This document shows positions 41,096 through 51,224 of a stretch of 64,000 nt of DNA, piece by piece. This stretch comes from Rhabdophis nuchalis (lineage: Eukaryota > Chordata > Lepidosauria > Squamata > Natricidae), in NCBI GenBank assembly GCA_039707465.1, contig CM077648.1, positions 23,994,119 to 24,058,118 of the forward strand, written 5' to 3'. A program made the translations under genes and the position numbers. Within the stretch, counting starts at the first letter, position 1; each line of letters starts with the position of its first letter. Under the pieces are notes generated by a model. It made no database searches. It worked only from the letters and a program-made list of their open reading frames with translations, and was not told the DNA's origin.

Positions 41096-41830
41096 ACTTG
41101 GTGTATTTCAGCTTCTGAGAGAGCTCCATTTTATGTTGATGGTATTTCCTTTTCAGTATACACATTTAATTTTAACATGTATTATCCTCCTTTAAAAAAA
41201 AAACAAAACAGGGACTTCCGGTTCCGGCTCCAGCGGCGACGGGCGAGCCTAGGGTTCGTCCGCCGCTTTGTTTCTTTTCCTGCCCCCCCACGGGGGCGAG
41301 ACGCCCCGTTTTTGGGGGTCTCCCGTAAAGCCGGCTTGCCTGGGTCGCCCTCCCCAGCGGCAGCGGGGAGGCGACCATTGTCTTCGGCTTAGGTGGAGGA
41401 GGACATGCTGCGGGGGGTTTCCCCTTCGCCAACGGTGACGGCATCGCTTTGAGAATATGGAGAGAGCTGGCTGCCTGAGTCGGGAGGCTTCCCGGGGCTT
41501 CGGCTGCAAGGGGGAAAGTGAGTGATTTTAAACATTTTTTTTTGCTGTCAGCCTGGGCTGAAAGAGCTTGGAGGGGGGTGCTTGCTTGTTAAAAAACCCC
41601 TCGGACTCAAAGCGGCACTTGAAAATGGATCCTCGTTGCGAGGAAGCGGATATCTTTAATCCGGACTGTTTGAAACAAGGGAAAGTGGTCTGCGGTTTGT
41701 CTTGCAACAAAGAATCTAGGTCTGGCTGATTTGAAACAATTTTTTTTTACCACTCTCTCCTTCTGGCTCTGAGTCTGGGCGGTGGAAGATGGCTTCTCTT
41801 TGTCCCTGAATGACTATTTTACTTATGGAA

Positions 41831-44428
41831 AATTTAATACAATAATACAATAGCAGAGTTGGAAGGGACCTTGTAGGTCTTCTAGTCCAACCCCCTGCAT
41901 GGGCAGGAACCTTATACCATTTCAGACAAATGGCTGTCTAACATCTTTTTAAAGACTTCCAGGGTTGGGGCATTCACAACTGCTGGAGGCAAGCTGTTCC
42001 AGAGGTTAATTGTTCTTACTGTTAGGAAATTTCTCCTTAGTTCTAAGTTGCTTCTCTCCTTGGTTAGTTTCCACCCATTGCTCCTTGTCCTGCCCCCAGG
42101 TGCCTTGGAGAAAAGTTTGACTCCCTCTTCTTTGTGGCACCCTCTGAGATATCGGAACACTGCTATCGTGTCTCCCCTGGTCCTTCTCTTCATCAAACTA
42201 GACATACCCAGCTCCTGCAGCCGTTCTTCATATGTCTTAGTCTCCAGTCCTCTAATCATCTTGGTTGCTCTTCTTTGCACTCTTTCCAGAGCCTCCACGT
42301 CTTTTCTACATCGTGGCGACCAAAACTGTATGCAGTATTCCAAGTGTGGCCTTACCAAGGCACTATACAGTGGCATTAACACTTCACGCGATCTAGATTC
42401 TATCCCTCTGTTGATGCAGCCTAGAACTGTGTTGGCTTTTTTGGCAGCTGCTGCACACTGCTGGCTCATATTTAAATGGTTGTCCACTAGGATTCCGAGA
42501 TCCCTCTCACAGTTGCTACTATTGAGCAAGGTACCACCTATACTGTACTTGTGCATTTGGTTTTTCTTGCCTATATGTAGGACCTTACTTTTTTCACAAT
42601 TGAATTTCATTTTATTAGACAGTGCCCAATGTTCAAGTTTGTCTAGATCCTTCTGTATCTTAAGCCTATCTTCTGGAGTGTTGGCTATTCCTGCCAGCTT
42701 GGTGTCGTCTGCGAATTTGATGAGTTCCCCATTTATCCCCTCATCCAAATCGTTGATGAAGATGTTAAAGAGTACTGGGCCTAAAACAGAGCCTTGGGGG
42801 ACTCCACTGCATACTTCCTTCCATGTAGATGCAGTTCCATTGAGGACTACACGTTGAGTGCGGTTGGTCAGCCAGTTACGAATCCATTTGGTGGTGCTGC
42901 TGTCTAACCCACAATTTTCTACTTTATCTAATAGTAGGTTATGGTCTACTTTATCAAATGCCTTACTGAAGTCCAGGTAAATTATATCAACAGCATTCCT
43001 CTGGTCCACTGATTTTGTTACTTTGTCAAAGAATGCAATTAGATTCGTCTGGCATGATCTGTTTTTGACAAACCCATGTTGGCTTTTGGCTATTACTTTG
43101 TTTGCTTCTAGGTGTTCACTTATTTGTTGTTTAATTATCTTTTCCAGAATCTTTCCTGGTATTGAGGTCAGGCTGATGGGTCTATAGTTTCCTGGATCTG
43201 TTTTTTTTCCTTTTTTGAAGATGGGAACCACATCTGCTCTTTTCCAGTCTTCTGGCAGTTCCCCGGTGCTCCAGGATCTCTGAAAGATATAGTTCAGTGG
43301 TTCTGAGATCTCGTCTGCCAGTTCCTTCAGAACCCTGGGGTGTAATCCATCCGGTCCTGGTGATTTGAACTCGTCCAGGGCAGACAGGTGCTCACTTACC
43401 ATTTTCTTCCCTATTTCAACTTGTGTTCCTAATCTGATATTTGTGGTGCTGTTTTTGATTGATTGGACTGTTTTATCCCTTTGTGTAAAGACAGATGCAA
43501 AAAAAGAGTTAAATAGTTCTGCTTTCTCCCTGTTGCTTATCATCTTCTTGCCATTTTCTCCCAGCAGTGGACCAATTGTTTCCTTAACTTTTTTCTTATT
43601 TTTAACATGTTGGAAGAAGCTTTTTTTGTTATTTTTTACTTTTTTGGCAAGCCTTTCTTCATTGTGAGCCTTAGCTTTCCTCACTTCATCTTTACAGGCT
43701 CGGGCTATTTGCTGATATTTTGCCTTGGTTATTTCCCCCTTTTTCCACTTTTTATATTTATCCTTTTTGTCTTTCAATTTGTCAGAGAGTTCTTTATGCA
43801 GCCATGCTGGTTTCTTTTGGGAACTGTTATTTTTCTTCTTCATTGGTATTGCGCTGGACTGGGCTTTTATAATCTCATTTTTCAAAATTTCCCAAGCTTC
43901 TTGAGTTGTTTTCCCCTTGAGGATTCTCATCCATGGAATCCTTCCCAAGCTCTCTCTGAGTTTATTGAAATTAGCTCTCTTGAAGTCTAAGACTCTAGTT
44001 TGACTTTGTTCAACTACTTTTGTTTGCATAATGTTGAATTCCAGTATTTCATGATCGCTTGCCCCCAAAGTTCCTGTAGCTTCTACACCTTCTATCATTT
44101 CCTCTCTGTTAGTGAGAATTAAGTCCAATATTGCTGATCCCCTTGTTCCCTTCTCTACCTTTTGGGAAACAAAGTTGTCTGCTAGGTTTGTTAGGAACCT
44201 GTTGGATCTTCCACTTGGTGCAGAGTTTGTTTCCCAATTGATGTCAGGGTAGTTAAAATCTCCCATTACTATTGCAGTGTGCTTCCTACATACCTTAGTT
44301 AGCTGGTTAGCAAAAAGTACATCCACTTCCTCTGCTTGGTTGGGTGGCCTGTAGTATAGACCTATGACAATATCATTCCCCCCCCCAACCTTTAATATTG
44401 ACCCAAATACATTCAAGTATTTCCAGCA
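41831..44428 (-). mobile_element. CR1 LINE, 2.6 kb, 5'-truncated
   Basis: Plus strand starts with a duplicated octamer-like tail (aatacaataatacaat), then cagagttggaagggacctt and ctagtccaaccccctgc, the CR1 3' end. It carries most of ORF2. ORF1 and the N-terminal half of the endonuclease are missing. It lies inside the ORF1-only L1 in opposite orientation and is therefore younger. Confidence 0.95.
41912..44416 (-). CDS. CR1 ORF2 (partial endonuclease, complete reverse transcriptase)
   Basis: 834 codons without a stop. Residues 18-125 are the C-terminal part of the APE-type endonuclease with GDFN (52-55) and SDH (120-122). RT spans about 390-660: RPISLTSIPGKILEK, DFSKAFDKVDH (482-492), GVPQGSVLGPVLF and catalytic FADD (568-571). 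The C-terminus has RRATKMIRGLETKTYEERLQ and ends LDSHLSEMV. The first ten or so residues come from a shifted frame beside a G-run at 44380-44389, so the real protein frame entered from upstream. No start or promoter belongs to this copy. The open frame shows that the copy is young. Confidence 0.93.
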   Translation of the reverse strand: MNVFGSILKVGGGNDIVIGLYYRPPNQAEEVDVLFANQLTKVCRKHTAIVMGDFNYPDINWETNSAPSGRSNRFLTNLADNFVSQKVEKGTRGSAILDLILTNREEMIEGVEATGTLGASDHEILEFNIMQTKVVEQSQTRVLDFKRANFNKLRESLGRIPWMRILKGKTTQEAWEILKNEIIKAQSSAIPMKKKNNSSQKKPAWLHKELSDKLKDKKDKYKKWKKGEITKAKYQQIARACKDEVRKAKAHNEERLAKKVKNNKKSFFQHVKNKKKVKETIGPLLGENGKKMISNREKAELFNSFFASVFTQRDKTVQSIKNSTTNIRLGTQVEIGKKMVSEHLSALDEFKSPGPDGLHPRVLKELADEISEPLNYIFQRSWSTGELPEDWKRADVVPIFKKGKKTDPGNYRPISLTSIPGKILEKIIKQQISEHLEANKVIAKSQHGFVKNRSCQTNLIAFFDKVTKSVDQRNAVDIIYLDFSKAFDKVDHNLLLDKVENCGLDSSTTKWIRNWLTNRTQRVVLNGTASTWKEVCSGVPQGSVLGPVLFNIFINDLDEGINGELIKFADDTKLAGIANTPEDRLKIQKDLDKLEHWALSNKMKFNCEKSKVLHIGKKNQMHKYSIGGTLLNSSNCERDLGILVDNHLNMSQQCAAAAKKANTVLGCINRGIESRSREVLMPLYSALVRPHLEYCIQFWSPRCRKDVEALERVQRRATKMIRGLETKTYEERLQELGMSSLMKRRTRGDTIAVFRYLRGCHKEEGVKLFSKAPGGRTRSNGWKLTKERSNLELRRNFLTVRTINLWNSLPPAVVNAPTLEVFKKMLDSHLSEMV

Positions 44429-44655
44429 TCGCTTTGTGATGTGGACTTCCTCTTGTTATTAAAGAAGAATTTTTTTGAATTATGTGATTTCTTTTCTGGA
44501 GTGCCTTCGCTATTATAATTATTGATCTGGAAAACTGTTTCTCTTTTGGTTCCTGAACTTTTTACAATCCTGATTTGAACTTCTAGCTCCTGATTTGCCT
44601 CAACGGCCCCACCCAAAAAACGCCATTTTAGTGGCATTGACTTTAACAGCTAATT

Positions 44656-45503
44656 ATGGCACAAAAATCAGAACTGGCAGGCTTAGAACTAAGGATGGCT
44701 TCTCTTGAATCAGTTATACAAACTTTGGTGCAAGAAATCAAGGCCCAGAGAGAAGAAAACATTAACTTTAAAAAGGAGCTACTGGATACACGGAAACAAG
44801 TGCTGGAGAACACACAGAAGAATGAAGAGTTGGAAGGGGGCTGGCTGGGGCTAAGGAAGAGATTAAAAATGTTACTAATGAGGTTGTAGAAATAAATGGG
44901 CATGTGTCTAGGATTGATATGGAAAGGATGACATATTTTTTGAGATTTCAGAACGTTTCTGAGGAATCTGGTGAATGTCTCCCTGAACTCATGAGCACAA
45001 TTATAGCAGATTATTTACATAAACCTAAGGATGAGATCAGAGGGGACATTGACCTAGCCTACAGAATAAACTCTGCATATGCCAGGATAAATGAAGTACC
45101 CAGAGAGATACATGTTAAATTTGTTAGAAGGTCAACCAGAGAGGAAATCTTGAAGGTGCAAAGAGGAGGACCGTTAATTTACCAACAAAAGGAGGTTGCC
45201 ATCTTGAAGCAGATCCCAAGAAAGATTAGAGAAGCGAGAAGGAAATTTTCCTTCTTGTCTAAAACATTGTTTGATCACGGGACCTGGTTCAAGTGGGTGA
45301 TGCCCGAAGGGATGCTGGTGTTCTGGGAAGGAGGAAGAGTGAGGATTAAAACAGTTGCTGAGGCTGAAGCCTTTCTTAAAAAACATTCCTTTGTCCTGGG
45401 GGAAGATCCAGGGGGGGCAGGGGGGGCCACGGCCCCGCCCGCTGGGGGCCTGGAAGGAGGGATAGAAGACACAATTGCCAAGAGACTTAGATCTAAAAAA
45501 TAA
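44656..45503 (+). pseudogene. L1 ORF1p-like RNA-binding protein, one frameshift
   Basis: About 282 residues from ATG at 44656. Residues 10-75 form a coiled coil (LELRMASLESVIQTLVQEIK, KKELLDTRKQVLENT). A frameshift near 44835-44850 moves the frame; the coil continues AKEEIKNVTNEVVEINGHVS. The RRM-like domain starts at MERMTYFLRFQNV and the C-terminal domain has PREIHVKFVRRSTREEILK, RKIREARRKFSFLSK and RVRIKTVAEAEAFLKKH. The family forms trimers, binds L1 RNA and acts as a chaperone. The tail is glycine/alanine-rich. One indel is the only defect seen. Confidence 0.88.
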
Positions 45504-45779
45504 CTTTGCTTTGATTTTTTGAGTAATATTGTATAACATGTGTATCTGGATTTTTGCAAATGACTGACAGCATAGAATTGAGAACTTAGAAATATGTACT
45601 TGTTTTCACTTTGTAGTATTATGAAAAATGTTTTTTGTTAATGATTTATTATGAAGCTCCGGTAGGGTCGACGACTTCGACGCGAAAGCTCTCAAAATTT
45701 CTTTGTATCTCTTACCCTACCCTATTGAAAAACTGTAAAAAACCAATAAAACTTTTTCAATAAAAAAAAAAAAAAACAG

Positions 45780-46450
45780 GACAAAAAAGTATCCATATAT
45801 AGTCATTGTGCTTTTAACACACACTCCCCACTGCCTAATTTTGGCCGAGATGTAGACCTGGTTACAATTCCAAGCTATTCTCATTGTTATCTTTATAGAA
45901 TTATACATCCTTACACACCCCCAATTTGTGGTTTTGACTTTAAATCTCAATAGTTTCCCATTATAGGTATATTTCATGTTCCCTCTCCATTTTTCTATAT
46001 CTTGGATTAGATTACCCTTAATTGTCTATACATGGCAATCCTCGCTGTTCAATGTTCATTACAATTCCCTTAATCTATTATATAGAATAACAAGCGGTAA
46101 ACATCTCACTTTATTCATCGTCTTGCAGTCTCCTTGTGTGTGGCAGGATTTTGGAGACATGTGGATGACCCTTGGTCCAGACAGTTTCGAAGAGCTTGTC
46201 CAAGCACCGGCTCTTCATCGATTACCACTGTCACTGGCTCCATGTTCTCTGAAGCTGTTTTCAGTCAGCGATTTCTTCCTCCAGAGGCCTCTTTATCAAT
46301 ATTCTATTCTTGAAAGTGAGTATCATCCATTGCAGAGTCAACATAATTTTCTTTCAGCCATACCGCTGTGCTACCTAGATGGAAAGTTGGCCACTTGGTT
46401 TGTAAGCAGGCTAAAAGGTCTGTATGTGAGCAGAAAATAATCCAGTGCCC
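45780..46450. other. No named feature
   Basis: Possibly continues the AT-rich repeat into which the L1 inserted (compare 40690-41210). A plus-strand frame at 45976-46440 has no recognised motif. Confidence 0.3.
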
Positions 46451-46455
46451 TATAT

Positions 46456-46490
46456 CAGGGGTCTCCAACCTTTGCAACTTTAAGTCTTAA
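46456..46490 (+). mobile_element. hAT MITE left arm, orphan
   Basis: caggggtctccaacctttgc and ttaagtctt match the left arm of the 53598 MITE. There is no right arm; it runs straight into LINE 3' sequence. Confidence 0.75.
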
Positions 46491-46496
46491 ACTTTA

Positions 46497-46905
46497 AATC
46501 TTAAAACCCCCACAGCTTCCAGCTTAAACTGTCTACTGTGGACAGTTGGCAAACACAGGCAAACAATTGATACAAACTCAAAGTAAACCACTCCAAACTC
46601 GATTGCAGAAAATAGAACTTCAGCAACAGAATGGTCTACCTGGAATGCTCTACCTGACTCTGTTGTTACATCCTCAAACCCCCCACAGCTTCAACCTTAA
46701 ACTGTCTACTGTGGACCTCACCCCATTTCTAAGAGGCCTTTAAAGGGGGTGTGCATAAGCGCACCAGCGTGCCGTCCTACTGTCCCCATTTATTTGTATT
46801 CATTTTCTTCGTTCATGTCCATGTTCATATTCATACCTACTATCTTGTACATGTTTGACAAGCTAATAAATAAATAAATAAATAGATAAATAAATAAATA
46901 ATGAA
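46497..46905 (+). mobile_element. CR1-group LINE 3' end (same family as 52735 and 57750), locally duplicated
   Basis: Frame fragments match QTRLQKIELQQQN... and end LKLSTVDLTPFLRGL with stop at 46742. The 40-bp segment cccacagcttc...actgtctactgtgga occurs twice (about 46503-46540 and 46681-46716), so a local duplication or template jump has occurred. The 3' UTR has catgtttgacaagct and an (AAAT)n tail. Clade within the CR1 group not fixed. Confidence 0.8.
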
Positions 46906-46909
46906 AAAA

Positions 46910-47805
46910 GAAATAAGGAAAAAGGGGAAAAAACCCACAAGAAAATGGCTTTTATGGTACACTGATTTATTATCTGTTCACCACAGCAACTTAATTGGTG
47001 GTTCTTTTGTGAAAAATTGGGACTTCTTTATGAAAAACAATGAATACAATACTATTCACTAAGCAGTTAGTCATGGATGTGAGGAGAGATTTCTTAGAAC
47101 TATAGACAAAAACAAACAAACCACCCCAAGCAATAAGCCAAACTCAAGATAAACAAAGCTATGAATAAGATGCTGTTTACAGTTCAAAATAAATAACAAC
47201 CAAGATTAACCAAGAAGTCTTATCCTTCTACAGTTTAACAAGCATCTCATTCATCTGAACAAAATTATTTCAATGTCTATATATAATTTTCCGTATAACT
47301 GTATTATCTTTTATAGTTTCTTTGATTAAGGCTTCATCAAAACAAATTAGCTGAGTAAATTATAATTTAGGATCTCTGAGCTTTTTTCTCATCTAAGCCT
47401 ACAGTAGTTTCTAAGAACCCAGAAGAGCTTTAGTTTGATTACTTGTTACCAGGCAATTAAAATTTGTCTGAAGTCTTTGACTTTAAAATGTGATCATTTC
47501 AGTCAGCTTTCTATTCATAATTCTAAATTATAGCTCAGAGAATAGAGGTCATTTGCCAAAAAAGAATACTGTGGAAACTTTCCTGAGACTCTTCTTCAAG
47601 CTAGACTCTTCTTCGAGCTTCACTTAGTAATAAAGTGACTGTGTCATAGCTATCTTCACATACACAAAGGGCTGGGATTAAAAAAAAAAAATCAAGGTGG
47701 CCAATCATGACCACTTGTTTGAATGCCCCCTTCCTTTATTATAAGCCCCATGTTGTTAACTTTGATGCTTTATTTTTTAACGATATCAAGTAGATATGAT
47801 GACGA
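46910..47805. other. No gene or named repeat seen
   Basis: AT-rich, unique-looking sequence. Confidence 0.35.
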
Positions 47806-47813
47806 TGATTAAC

Positions 47814-48164
47814 CATCACATAGCCAGATGTTCAGACTGGGTTTGGCATTTTTGTCTACCTATTGAGTCCTTACCAAGGACCTACATGTTTGATGGTGTT
47901 ATAGATATCGCAGGATGGAAGCAATTCCAAGTAAATCCTCCTCCTGAAATTGACTGATGGCAAATTTGTCAATGCCTGTGGTATTCAAGCGATGCTCCAG
48001 TTGTTTTGGGACTGCACCCAAGGTGCCTATTACTATTGGTCCTACCCTTCCTTGCTTTTGCAATAGTCATTCTATTTCTATTTGTAGGTCTTTGTATTTT
48101 GTAATCTTCTCCAGTTCTTTCTCTTCTATTCTGCTTTCCCCAGGCACTGCCACATCCACTATCC
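47814..48164 (-). mobile_element. R4/Dong-like LINE 3' fragment (subfamily A), minus strand
   Basis: On the minus strand the sequence codes, with shifts and one stop, for an R2/R4-type restriction-like endonuclease: VDVAVPGESRIEEKELEKIT, then VGPIVIGTLGAVPKQLEH. The 5' cut abuts a pure (AAT)32 tract at 48165. Confidence 0.78.

Positions 48165-48260
<96 letters not shown>
48165..48260. repeat. (AAT)32 microsatellite
   Basis: 96 bp without interruption, lying between two R4-like fragments in head-to-head orientation. Confidence 0.97.
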
Positions 48261-48261
<1 letters not shown>

Positions 48262-48683
48262 CCACCAGATATCATGGTTGTAGAGGGCCGAAGTGTACAG
48301 TTTATAGATATCGCTGTTCCTGGAGATGTCAGAGTCGAAGAAAAAGAACTAGAAAAAATAATGAAATATCGCGACCTGGCCATCGAAACTACACGGCTAT
48401 GGATGAAGCATGTCGCAGTGACACCCATTGTCATCGGGGCACTTGGCACCATGTCCAAGAATTTTACTAAATATCTCAGCAAATTGCAGCTTCCTGCAAT
48501 AACACCAGCGGAACTGCAAAAAACTGCGCTACTTGGAACATCTTACATTCTAAGAAGATACTTGGTTGATACCTAGGATGCTGGCAGCAAACTGTATCAA
48601 CCATTAGCACCAGTCAATAGTATTTGCAATGCATTTTTAAATGTTCAGTGGGCTGAGTTTCATGTTTTATGAATAAAGTAAAT
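48261..48683 (+). mobile_element. R4/Dong-like LINE 3' fragment (subfamily B)
   Basis: Open frame 48259-48576 for the endonuclease C-terminal region: PPDIMVVEGRSVQFIDIAVP, EEKELEKIMKYRDLAIE, TPIVIGALGTMSKNF and AELQKTALLGTSYILRRYL, ending in a stop. PD and the downstream IDIAVPGD acidic residues fit the PD-(D/E)xK-like fold of R2/R4 elements. 3' UTR ends atgaataaagtaaatc, then an ATC repeat. The RT itself is absent. Confidence 0.82.
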
Positions 48684-48758
48684 CATCATCATCATCATCA
48701 TCATAATCATCAACAACAACATTACCATCACCATCACCATCATTACCACCACCACCAC
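48684..48758. repeat. (ATC)n/(AAC)n/(CAC)n compound microsatellite
   Basis: Trinucleotide tract that follows the R4-like tail; frames give poly-His/poly-Asn artefacts. Confidence 0.9.
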
Positions 48759-48982
48759 CTTGGATGCAGTCACAAAACAACTGGAGCACCACTTGAACAC
48801 CAAAGGCATTCATTTGCCACCAGTCAATTGCAGAAGGCAGCTTTACTTGGAACTGCTTCCATCCTGCAACAATATCTGTAACACCATCAAACATCCAGAT
48901 TTGCCTATCCCAGCTCCTTGGAAAGAACTTGATAGGTAGACAAAAATGCCAAATCCAGTCTGAACATCTGGCTGACTGTGTG

Positions 48983-48984
<2 letters not shown>
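48759..48984 (+). mobile_element. R4/Dong-like LINE 3' fragment (subfamily A), plus strand
   Basis: Contains GCSHKTTGAPLEHQRH-type and QKAALLGTASILQQYL coding pieces and the 3' end gtctgaacatctggctgac, close to the inverse of 47830-48000. Its 3' end runs directly into (TAA)n at 48985. Confidence 0.75.
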
Positions 48985-49047
<63 letters not shown>

Positions 49048-49109
49048 CAACAACAACAACAACAACAAAAATAACAACAACAATAACAACAACAATAACC
49101 ATAACCATA

Positions 49110-49143
<34 letters not shown>

Positions 49144-49148
49144 TCATA
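48985..49148. repeat. (TAA)n-(CAA)n-(CCA)n-(TCA)n microsatellite
   Basis: About 57 bp of TAA, then AAC, CCATAA, CCA and TCA units. Confidence 0.95.
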
Positions 49149-49157
49149 TGGGAAAAT

Positions 49158-49672
49158 AAAGTGGAAAAGGTCACCGAAAATGAGATGGTGAAGATCTTGG
49201 GGAACTTTCGAAAACAGACTGATCATCATTTGGAACACAACACGCCAGATATCATGGTTGTCAAAGGCCGAAGAGTACAGTTTATTGATATTGCTGTTCC
49301 TGGAGATGCCAGAATTGAAGAAAAAGAACTGGAAAATATCATGAAATATCGCACCCTGTCCATCGAAACTACACGGCTATGGATGAATCATGTAACAGGG
49401 ATATCCATTGTCATTGGGGCACTTGGTACAATGTCCAAGAATTTTACAAAAGACATCAAGAAATTGCAGCTTCCTACAATAACACCAGCGGAAATGCAAA
49501 AAAACTGCGCTGCTCAAAACCTCACATATTTTAAGAAGATACTTGGTTGATACCTAGGACACTGGCAGCAATCTGTATCAACCATTAGCACCAGTCAATG
49601 GTATTTGTGATGTATTTTTGAATGTTCAGTTGCCTTGAGTTTCATGCTTAATGAATAAAGTATATAATAATA
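49158..49672 (+). mobile_element. R4/Dong-like LINE 3' fragment (subfamily B), longer copy
   Basis: Frame 49161-49550: EKVTENEMVKILGNFRKQTD, TPDIMVVKGRRVQFIDIAVP, EEKELENIMKYRTLSIETTR, ISIVIGALGTMSKNFTK. The end (after MQKNCAAQ) is shifted relative to the copy at 48261. The 3' UTR ends aataaagtatataataataa. About 30 more N-terminal residues are kept than in the other copy. Confidence 0.82.
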
Positions 49673-49799
49673 ATATGCTCATACACATGCATGCTTGTAC
49701 CCTCTCCTCCTGGCCTCCCTGAGCTTGTACCACACTGCATCACCCTCTAAACTCACGTTCAGTCTCTACCAGCTCTCTTGAGAAACCATTGTGTTCCTT

Positions 49800-49979
49800 A
49801 CTTGGGATGTGCACTGCTTCCTACTTAACGAACTGCATGTCATTAAGTTATGATGGCAGCTGGGACTGCTTGGATTGCTGTCCCTAAACAATGCAATTAT
49901 GTGACACCACACTTTACAGCTGCGTTACCTATGACAGAAATTCTGGTCCAAGCTTTGATCGAACGTTGAGGACTACCTG
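49800..49979 (-). mobile_element. CAGGTAGTCC-type DNA transposon end
   Basis: Ends aacgttgaggactacctg, the inverse of the start at 11325. Inside, cttaacgaactgcat and taagttatgatggcagc are diverged family phrases. Confidence 0.6.
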
Positions 49980-49984
49980 TTGTC

Positions 49985-50775
49985 TTCATTTCCTAACTCA
50001 GTAGATTTTGGAGAAAAAACTTAGGTGATGTTCCTAATCAAAATATTGTAGGTATTAAATTTGCACCCCCTGTTACAGGGGAGAAGGCAATTTAATAGAG
50101 GTCACAGCCCTTTCTGCTTCACTGAGTAGTCTTACCAACTTAGCAATCCTTGGAGTAAAACTTCTGTCTCTCATGCATATATACATGCGCATAGCTTCTT
50201 GGCGGGAATTAAAAACTCCTTTTCGACAGGAAGCTGTCAAAAGCTGCTTCCTCCACAAGTTCTGATCTGTCCCAGTTAGAAAAAGTAGCTAGTATTTTTT
50301 CTGCCAGCAGGTGACGTTTGCTGGAAGGCAAAAAATAAAGACTAGTCCATCAATTACTTTCCCCCCCACTTGTTTCACATTAGCTCTTGTATACTCCGTG
50401 CTTTTCTACCGAATGAAGGATTGGAATAAAGCATTACCATGGCTGTGAGGAAGTGCACTTGTCGTGTGCATAGTGCGTTGCCGATCTGGTTTGAGATTCA
50501 ATTATTACATAATTGAAGAACTCTGTTAAAGTTTTACACAATGCTAATTCAAGAGCGAGGTTGGTTATTTTTATTTGTAACCTGTCCTTTCCTTTGAGGA
50601 TGAATGACAATGCCACAAGGAATGATAACTACTGATCGGGTGATGTATGGATGCAGGAAATATTTTCACAATATGCCTTTAACGTATTAAGCATCGGATT
50701 GTTTAATGGCATGCATTATAAAGATGTTCACCTGGAAGTTTGTAATTTAATAATGTTGTTTTAGGCAGGGTTACC
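49985..50775. other. No gene or named repeat seen
   Basis: Unique-looking sequence. Confidence 0.35.
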
Positions 50776-50787
50776 GTTCAGTATATT

Positions 50788-51216
50788 CATATATGCTGGG
50801 GGTTCGGGAGACCCTCTAGCTAACATTCTTTGCAGTTCGGAGAACCCCCAAATTCCACTCCTGGTTGGCCCCCCACCCCACCCCTCTCAGGAGTCCCCAT
50901 GCGGCCCGTTTTGGATGCAGGTAAATGCAGGGTGCGTACGGAGGCTCGGGAAGAAGGGAAAAAAATAACGGGCCTACCAGAAGTTTGGGAAGGCCAGAAA
51001 TGGGCCTGTTTTCAGCCTCCAGAGGGCCTCTGGAGCCTGGGGAGGCAGTTTTCGTCCTACCGGAGGCTCAACTTAAGCCTCCGGAGCCCAGGCAGGGCAA
51101 AATTGCAACCCCCCCACCATTGGGCACTTGGCTGACTAGGCCATGCCCACTATGGCCACATCCACTCAGCAACTGGGCAGAGTAGCTTGCTAAATTTTTT
51201 GAAGCCCACCCCTGAG
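50788..51216 (+). mobile_element. hAT MITE, CAGGGGTGGGCT family
   Basis: 429 bp, right end gaagcccacccctg; left end degraded (catatatgctgggggttc). Perfect 8-bp duplication agtatatt (50780-50787 and 51217-51224). Body matches 10465-10850: cagttcggagaacccccaaa, ggctgactaggccatgccc. Confidence 0.87.
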
Positions 51217-51224
51217 TATATTAG

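Larger units (their letters stand above)
41217..45774 (+). mobile_element. ORF1-only LINE-1 (HAL1-like), interrupted by CR1
   Basis: Starts gacttccggttcc, as full-length L1 5' UTRs do, with a GC-rich leader (41217-41830). After the CR1 insertion come a short leader, one ORF1 (44656-45503), a ~270-bp 3' UTR with aataaa and a poly(A) tail (45758-45774). No ORF2 is present. Flanks aaaacagg on both sides (41209-41216 region and after the tail) look like a target duplication. Without the CR1 it is about 2 kb. The layout matches mammalian half-L1 (HAL1) elements. An L1 that lost ORF2 after insertion is the alternative. Confidence 0.8.

Noticed and set aside
45976..46440. 154-codon plus-strand frame
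   Set aside because: No recognisable motif, AT-rich, and no splice or promoter signal; cannot be supported as a gene.
48685..49148. CRISPR-like regular array
   Set aside because: Units are simple trinucleotides with no spacers; the genome is eukaryotic.
47969..49238. Poly-Leu, poly-Ile, poly-Asn and poly-Asp/Cys frames
   Set aside because: Translation of AAT, AAC and ATC microsatellites.
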